Assembly (NCBI GenBank): GCA_015488975.1
Contig: WFMT01000285.1
Span: 1-11,093, forward strand
Direction: 5' to 3'
Source of the DNA: Campylobacteraceae bacterium
Lineage (GTDB): Bacteria; Campylobacterota; Campylobacteria; Campylobacterales; JALSKU01
DNA length: 11,093 bases
Below the pieces are notes generated by a model. That model saw only the letters and a list, made by a program, of their open reading frames with translations, did not search any database and was not told the origin of the DNA. The position numbers and the translations under genes are program-made. Of this stretch, positions 7,157 through 11,093 are shown one piece after another; the stretch's first letter is position 1; the number at the start of each line of letters is the position of its first letter.

Positions 7157-8377
7157 CTAAGCACTTAACCGTATTTCAAATGAATTTTTAGAGGAAGCAT
7201 AGTAGTGATAATCTAATTTGAAATTATGATTATCAAGAATTGTTTTTACAATATTTAGACCAAGTCCATAACCTTTGCTTCCTCTTGAGCTATCATCTTG
7301 AGTAAATTCCTCACAATAGTATTCAAGCGGCTTTGTAAGTTTTTCACCATAACTTTGTACTGATATTTTATCCTTTTGCACCATGATAAAAATCGGTTTT
7401 TTTGCAGAGTACTTTAAAGCATTATCTATTAAATTTTTTAGAGCAATACTTAGATAATTTAAATCTCCTTTTATATTAAAATTCTCTTTTATATCTACTT
7501 TTACAAGTGATTCGTCTTCTATGAGCATTTTTGACAAAGCCTCAGATAAAAGAGTTGTTACTTCAAAAGTTGTAGTATTTAAAGAAGGATTATGTGAATT
7601 TAGTTTTTCCATATACAAAAGTTCATTAGTCATCATATCAATTTGATTTATCGCCTTTGTCAGTATATTTTTGTATTTAGATGAATCAATAAACTCCAAT
7701 GCTAATTTTGACTTTGAAATGGGAGTCTTCAACTCATGACCAATATCTTTTAAAAGTCTTTGTCTTGAGTTTATCAATTTTTCCAAATTTGATGCCATTA
7801 AATTAAATGTTAAACAAAGAGTTCCTATCTCATCTTTGGTTTTTATATTTATTCTTTGAGAATAATTTCCATCTGCAACTTTTTGCAAATTTCTCGAAAC
7901 ACTCTTAAGCGGTAACAAAATCTTTATAATAATACTAAATATGGCCATTAAAATGAGTATTTCTCCCAAAATCAAATAATTTAAGAGGCTTTGCTCTTCT
8001 ATACTTTCATTATCTGATACATCTTTCATCAATACTCTATCGTTTAAATATTGCATAAATAAAAAATATTTTTCTTTTCTCTTTAAAATCTTAATATCTC
8101 CAAAAGTGGATTTATAATTGTATATGAGAGTAGCTTTTTTTAAGTATTTTTTAATATCGGATATTTTTTTGAATTCCATTTCATGTATTTTTTCGTTAAA
8201 TATTTTCTTGTTACCAAGGCTTAAATATCTAAACAATTCCTTAGAAGCTTGTATATATCTATGTTTTTGAATTAATTCTATCTTTCCTTGAGTTATCAAG
8301 TTTGTTTTAATTGTTATAAATATCATTGTGGCCAAACTTATTATAAAAAGGATTGAAACTTTTGTAAATACAGACAC
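7157..8377 (-). CDS. ArsS-like sensor histidine kinase
   Basis: 406 aa from GTG at 8377. Layout: membrane helix 1 (about 3-24), a periplasmic sensor region of about 105 residues with no domain I recognise, helix 2 (about 132-155), a HAMP linker (156-206), the phosphoacceptor H214 in DIGHELKTP, the N box LKNLIDNALKYS with N319, and the G2 box KGYGLGLNIV. The C-terminal pattern (GEKLTKPLEYY, RGSKGYGLGL, a KLDYHY end) resembles the Campylobacterota ArsS family. The usual DxGxG ATP-binding motif reads S-Y-G-E-K (342-346). A GTG at 8413 would extend the frame, but it overlaps the regulator and lacks a ribosome site; AGAGG lies 5 nt before 8377. It partners with the regulator just upstream; the stimulus is unknown. 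Confidence 0.92.
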   Translation of the reverse strand: MSVFTKVSILFIISLATMIFITIKTNLITQGKIELIQKHRYIQASKELFRYLSLGNKKIFNEKIHEMEFKKISDIKKYLKKATLIYNYKSTFGDIKILKRKEKYFLFMQYLNDRVLMKDVSDNESIEEQSLLNYLILGEILILMAIFSIIIKILLPLKSVSRNLQKVADGNYSQRINIKTKDEIGTLCLTFNLMASNLEKLINSRQRLLKDIGHELKTPISKSKLALEFIDSSKYKNILTKAINQIDMMTNELLYMEKLNSHNPSLNTTTFEVTTLLSEALSKMLIEDESLVKVDIKENFNIKGDLNYLSIALKNLIDNALKYSAKKPIFIMVQKDKISVQSYGEKLTKPLEYYCEEFTQDDSSRGSKGYGLGLNIVKTILDNHNFKLDYHYYASSKNSFEIRLSA

Positions 8378-8382
8378 TTTTG

Positions 8383-8387
8383 CCTCT
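8383..8387 (-). promoter_or_regulatory. ribosome binding site that decides the kinase start
   Basis: AGAGG on the minus strand, 5 nt before GTG at 8377, within the last codons of the longer possible frame. It gives a 10-nt gap after the regulator stop instead of a 26-nt overlap. Confidence 0.6.
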
Positions 8388-9053
8388 TTAACCGATAAAT
8401 TTATATCCGACACCCCAAACTGATTTTATATACTTTGGATTTTTAGGGGTATCTCCTATTTTATTTCTTATATTGCTGATATGCATATCAATAACTCTCT
8501 CTTTTGAATCATAATTTAATGAATTAACGCTTTGTGCAATTGATTCTCTTGATAATACCTTATCACTATTTTTTAGAAGTAAAAGTAAAATCTCATATTC
8601 TACTTTTGTAAAATCCAACAAATAATCATCCAAACTTATTTCCATTTTATCTTCATTGATTTCAAAATCACCGATTTTTTTATTCTCTTTTGTCATCCTT
8701 CTTAATATTGCATTTATCCTGAGTATTAACTCTTTAGGCTCATAAGGTTTAGGAAGATAATCATCAGCTCCAAGTTCAAACCCTGTTACCTTATCTCCAA
8801 GATAGCCTCTAGCGGAGGATATAATAATAGGAATATTGGAATTTTCTCTTATTCTTTTACATACATCAAAACCATCCATTTGAGGCAACATCAAATCTAA
8901 AATAACCAAATCGCATTTATTGTGATTGATAAATTCCAAAGCTTGCACAGGTTTGCCAAAATCACTTACTTCAAAGTTATAATTTACAAGGTATTCACTC
9001 AATAAAGATTTCATATCCAAATCATCTTCAATCAAAACTATATGTTTTTTCAC
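8388..9053 (-). CDS. OmpR/PhoB-family response regulator
   Basis: 221 aa cytoplasmic DNA-binding regulator. The receiver domain (1-118) has the acidic pair D10/D11, phosphoacceptor D53 in LVILDLMLP, S80 in the Thr/Ser switch position and K102 in LPKPY. A winged-helix domain (about 127-221) has FTKVEYEILLLL, the recognition-helix region RVIDMHISNIRNKIG and the wing VWGVGYKFIG. GTG start at 9053 overlaps the cytochrome gene stop by 4 nt (GTGA); AGGAG is 9 nt upstream. With the downstream kinase it forms a two-component pair, most like ArsR-ArsS of Campylobacterota. A likely target is the 11-bp tandem repeat upstream of its own operon (9900-9921). Confidence 0.96.
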   Translation of the reverse strand: MKKHIVLIEDDLDMKSLLSEYLVNYNFEVSDFGKPVQALEFINHNKCDLVILDLMLPQMDGFDVCKRIRENSNIPIIISSARGYLGDKVTGFELGADDYLPKPYEPKELILRINAILRRMTKENKKIGDFEINEDKMEISLDDYLLDFTKVEYEILLLLLKNSDKVLSRESIAQSVNSLNYDSKERVIDMHISNIRNKIGDTPKNPKYIKSVWGVGYKFIG

Positions 9054-9835
9054 TCTTGAAATCTCCTTTTCAAAGATATAAAATTTTTAGATAATACCTT
9101 TTTTTCTCTTATATTAACAAGCTTTGATATTTTTTTTGTATAACTTGATTTTAGATTTGCTTTTTTTATAAATATATTATTAGGTACACTCAATACATAA
9201 ACAATGAAAAAAATCGGAATAAATATCCAAACAACAGAAAAAACTTTTTGGATAATATTTAACTTGATATTTTTTTCTTTTCCTTTTTTATAACCGTCAA
9301 TCATAGATCCAAGGGCATCGCCTTTGTGAAAAACTTTATCTATTATTACTCCTGCTACATGGACAAACACTACAAATACCAGTAAATTCACAAAAAAGCT
9401 GTGTATATCTCCAAAAATACCGGTACTTTTTAAAAAATGGGTACTCAATGATGCAAAAATTCCTTTATTATCTTGTATGCCATAAGCTAAAAAACCAGTT
9501 ATAACAGAAATAAAAGCTAAAACCATCATAGTAATAATTGCCCAGCTTGATGCCGGATTGTGTCCTAAATATTCTTTTTTCTTGCCAAATACATTTAAAG
9601 AATACTCTTTTAACTCATTTATATTAAAAGTAAAATCACTAAATTTTGAGTACTTAGGACCTATAAACCCCCATATAACTCTAAATAAAAATAAAATACC
9701 CAAGCTTGCTCCAAGAGCAACATGAAGATTCAATACACTCTTTTCATCAGAAATAACATAAGCAAGAAATAAAGTGACTATTAAAAGAATATGAGAAATT
9801 CTTGTAATTTTCGGCCAAATATATGTTTTTTGCAT
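9050..9835 (-). CDS. cytochrome b561-family membrane protein (COG3658-like)
   Basis: 261 aa inner-membrane b-type cytochrome of the type that passes electrons between quinone pool or hydrogenase/cytochrome c partners. The N-terminal pattern WPKITRISHILL, an LHVALG helix with RVIWGFIGP, GHNPASSW and a following helix is typical. Candidate haem ligands are H15, H38, H145 and H159. Helices lie near 10-28, 35-57, 98-118, 143-167 and 195-216. The fifth helix and a basic 45-residue tail follow the usual four-helix core; the tail has no CxxCH. ATG at 9835, AGGAG 5 nt upstream. First gene of the operon with the regulator and kinase, so it may be their target or part of a redox-sensing unit (inference). 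No hydrogenase or cytochrome c gene is adjacent. Confidence 0.88.
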   Translation of the reverse strand: MQKTYIWPKITRISHILLIVTLFLAYVISDEKSVLNLHVALGASLGILFLFRVIWGFIGPKYSKFSDFTFNINELKEYSLNVFGKKKEYLGHNPASSWAIITMMVLAFISVITGFLAYGIQDNKGIFASLSTHFLKSTGIFGDIHSFFVNLLVFVVFVHVAGVIIDKVFHKGDALGSMIDGYKKGKEKNIKLNIIQKVFSVVWIFIPIFFIVYVLSVPNNIFIKKANLKSSYTKKISKLVNIREKKVLSKNFISLKRRFQE

Positions 9836-9848
9836 AAACTCTCCTTTT

Positions 9849-9863
9849 TTTCATTTAATGAAA
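9849..9863. repeat. 15-bp perfect 7-1-7 palindrome at the predicted transcription start
   Basis: The minus strand reads TTTCATT-A-AATGAAA, between the -10 box and the ribosome site of the cytochrome gene. It spans the predicted +1, where a bound dimeric repressor would block transcription; as RNA it could form only a weak AU hairpin with almost no loop. The bound protein is not identifiable from sequence. Confidence 0.55.
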
Positions 9864-9864
9864 G

Positions 9865-9873
9865 TTTATATCA
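9865..9873 (-). promoter_or_regulatory. extended -10 promoter for the cytochrome b561/two-component operon
   Basis: The minus strand reads TGATATAAA (TG-extended TATAAA at 9870-9865), giving a start near 9858, about 23 nt before the ATG. It has the same TGATATAA core as the gltA promoter. The -35 position (about 9893-9888) reads AAATGC, a poor match, as expected for an activator-dependent promoter. The tandem repeat lies directly upstream. Confidence 0.6.
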
Positions 9874-9899
9874 AAAATATCAATTTTGCATTTATATTT

Positions 9900-9921
9900 C
9901 TTTACAATTTCTTTACAATTT
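9900..9921. promoter_or_regulatory. tandem 11-bp direct repeat, probable OmpR-family operator
   Basis: Two perfect, adjacent copies of CTTTACAATTT (9900-9910 and 9911-9921). OmpR/PhoB-family regulators bind head-to-tail half sites spaced by one helical turn (10-11 bp), often just upstream of -35. These copies sit about 40-65 bp upstream of the predicted start of an operon that itself encodes such a regulator. The spacing and position are seen directly; binding is inferred. Confidence 0.6.
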
Positions 9922-9926
9922 TAAGC

Positions 9927-11093
9927 TCATAGCTCAATTTCGTTCAAGTGAAGGTTGGGAAAAGTAAAATCTTCAACAAAAGATTTAAAGTCAGTTGCCG
10001 GAAGTGGCTTTGAAAAGTAATATCCTTGTATCTCTTTACAACCGTTTTTATACAGAAATTCTATCTGCTCTTTATCTTCTGCTCCCTCTGCTATTACATT
10101 TATGCCCAATGATTTTGATAAGGCTATAATGGCTCTGATTATAGCCTTATCTTCTTTATTTTTTGTCAAGTCACACACAAAAGATTGATCAATTTTTAAT
10201 TTATCTATATTAAAATATTTTAAATATGCCAAGGAGGAGTATCCTGTTCCAAAATCATCAATAGATATTTTAATATCCAATTTATGAAAATCATTTAAAA
10301 TTTTAACCGCAATATTGGTATCTTGCATCAAAACACCTTCTGTTATTTCAAATTCAATATGACTTAAAGGTATTTTATACTTTTTAAATATCTGTTGTAC
10401 TACATTAACAAAATCATACTGTTTAAATTGAATAGCAGAGAGATTTATCGCTAAAATATCAAGTTCAAAACCATCATCAATCCAAGTTTTCATGTGCATT
10501 GCAGCTCTTTTTATAACCCATTCACCAATCTCAAATATATATCCGTACCGTTCTGCAATCGGTATAAATTCTGCCGGTGACACTCTGCCGAATTTTTTTG
10601 AGTTCCATCTTAAAAGTGATTCTGCCCCTGTAACTTTTCTCTTATCCAAAGATACCTGAGGCTGAAAATAGAGCTCTAGCTCATCAAATTTTATTGCATA
10701 TCTCAAGGCTTGTGCCAACTCTATTTCATGCTCAATACTTTTCTTCATAATTTTATTAAAAAATAAAAAATTATTTTCGCCCTGATATTTTTTTGCTTCT
10801 GACAATGCAATATCTGCAGCTTTTAATAATTGGTCTTGATTAGTGCCATCAGATGGATATTGGGCCATGCCTATTGAAACGGTAATATTCATAGCTTCTT
10901 CTTTGAGCGTAAATGGCTGATTAAACAGATATACCAGTTTATTTCCTAAAACCACTGCATCATCATTGTCGGTATCTACCAATAACAAAGCAAATGTATC
11001 ACCGCCAAACCTTGCTACAGTGTCTTGCTCTCTTAAAGAAGTTTTTACTCTTTTGGCTACTTTATAAAGAATCTTATCACCATTGTAATAACC
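9927..11093 (-). CDS. GGDEF-EAL protein, probable cyclic-di-GMP phosphodiesterase (5' part outside window)
   Basis: 388 residues visible; the coding frame is open to the right edge, so the start and any sensor domain lie outside. The visible GGDEF part begins GYYNGDKILY and has the signature as FGGDTFALLL (GGDTF at 30-34), so the catalytic Glu is Thr and cyclase activity is unlikely. The EAL domain (about 125-375) keeps all the metal and catalytic positions at normal spacing: E158 (motif ESL), N217, E249, D279/D280 (DDFGTG), K300, E336, E339 and Q356 (QGYYFSKPL). It should therefore hydrolyse c-di-GMP, with the GGDEF part perhaps regulatory. It ends 91 nt before the cytochrome operon on the same strand, and that gap contains a separate promoter. 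Confidence 0.93.
   Translation of the reverse strand, partial: GYYNGDKILYKVAKRVKTSLREQDTVARFGGDTFALLLVDTDNDDAVVLGNKLVYLFNQPFTLKEEAMNITVSIGMAQYPSDGTNQDQLLKAADIALSEAKKYQGENNFLFFNKIMKKSIEHEIELAQALRYAIKFDELELYFQPQVSLDKRKVTGAESLLRWNSKKFGRVSPAEFIPIAERYGYIFEIGEWVIKRAAMHMKTWIDDGFELDILAINLSAIQFKQYDFVNVVQQIFKKYKIPLSHIEFEITEGVLMQDTNIAVKILNDFHKLDIKISIDDFGTGYSSLAYLKYFNIDKLKIDQSFVCDLTKNKEDKAIIRAIIALSKSLGINVIAEGAEDKEQIEFLYKNGCKEIQGYYFSKPLPATDFKSFVEDFTFPNLHLNEIEL

Noticed and set aside
10986..10988. TTG as the start of the EAL gene
   Set aside because: The frame stays open upstream to the window edge and encodes the GGDEF signature region there, so this codon is an internal Leu and the gene is cut by the window.
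1..11093. tRNA/rRNA genes, CRISPR arrays, insertion sequences, riboswitches or phage genes
   Set aside because: Coding sequence fills nearly the whole window, the gaps are at most about 91 nt, and none of them shows a tRNA fold, spaced repeats, transposase remnants or a riboswitch-like structure.

Overview
The window is AT-rich, densely packed bacterial chromosome. The protein set suggests a Campylobacterota (epsilonproteobacterial) organism, plausibly a free-living Sulfurimonas/Sulfurovum-type bacterium. The clues are the low GC, the style of the sensor kinase (which resembles the ArsS family of that phylum), a COG3658-type cytochrome b561, and promoters with a good -10 box but no clear -35. 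The lineage is inferred from protein character and was not searched.

Layout: (1) A leftward operon at 26-2121 carries coaE, dapF and a Bax/FlgJ-type glucosaminidase, i.e. CoA synthesis, meso-diaminopimelate synthesis and a peptidoglycan hydrolase. (2) A 69-bp divergent promoter region (2122-2190) contains a 9-8-9 inverted repeat centred on a -10 box. (3) A rightward operon at 2191-5813 carries a small two-helix membrane protein, purM, nrdB, a carbon-nitrogen hydrolase and pcm, with gaps of at most 13 nt or short overlaps. (4) gltA (5852-7132) has its own extended -10 promoter. (5) Converging on gltA, a leftward operon (9835 to 7157) carries a cytochrome b561, an OmpR-type response regulator and an ArsS-like histidine kinase. 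(6) At the right edge is the 3' part of a GGDEF-EAL gene, read leftward.

How the genes fit together: purM (purine synthesis) and nrdB (dNTP synthesis) sit with two genes that may serve repair, pcm (isoaspartyl protein repair) and a nitrilase-superfamily amidase. The cytochrome b/two-component operon has, upstream, a perfect 11-bp tandem repeat of the kind bound by OmpR-family regulators and a 15-bp palindrome near the predicted transcription start, which suggests autoregulation plus a second control. The last gene looks like a cyclic-di-GMP phosphodiesterase: its EAL catalytic residues are intact while its GGDEF motif reads GGDTF.

There is no gene-free stretch over about 100 bp. I saw no RNA gene, mobile element, CRISPR array or convincing terminator. 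Most of the window is ordinary housekeeping sequence. The most interesting parts are the regulatory DNA at 9849-9921 and 2139-2164 and the cytochrome b561/two-component operon. I see no strong sign of a wholly new system.
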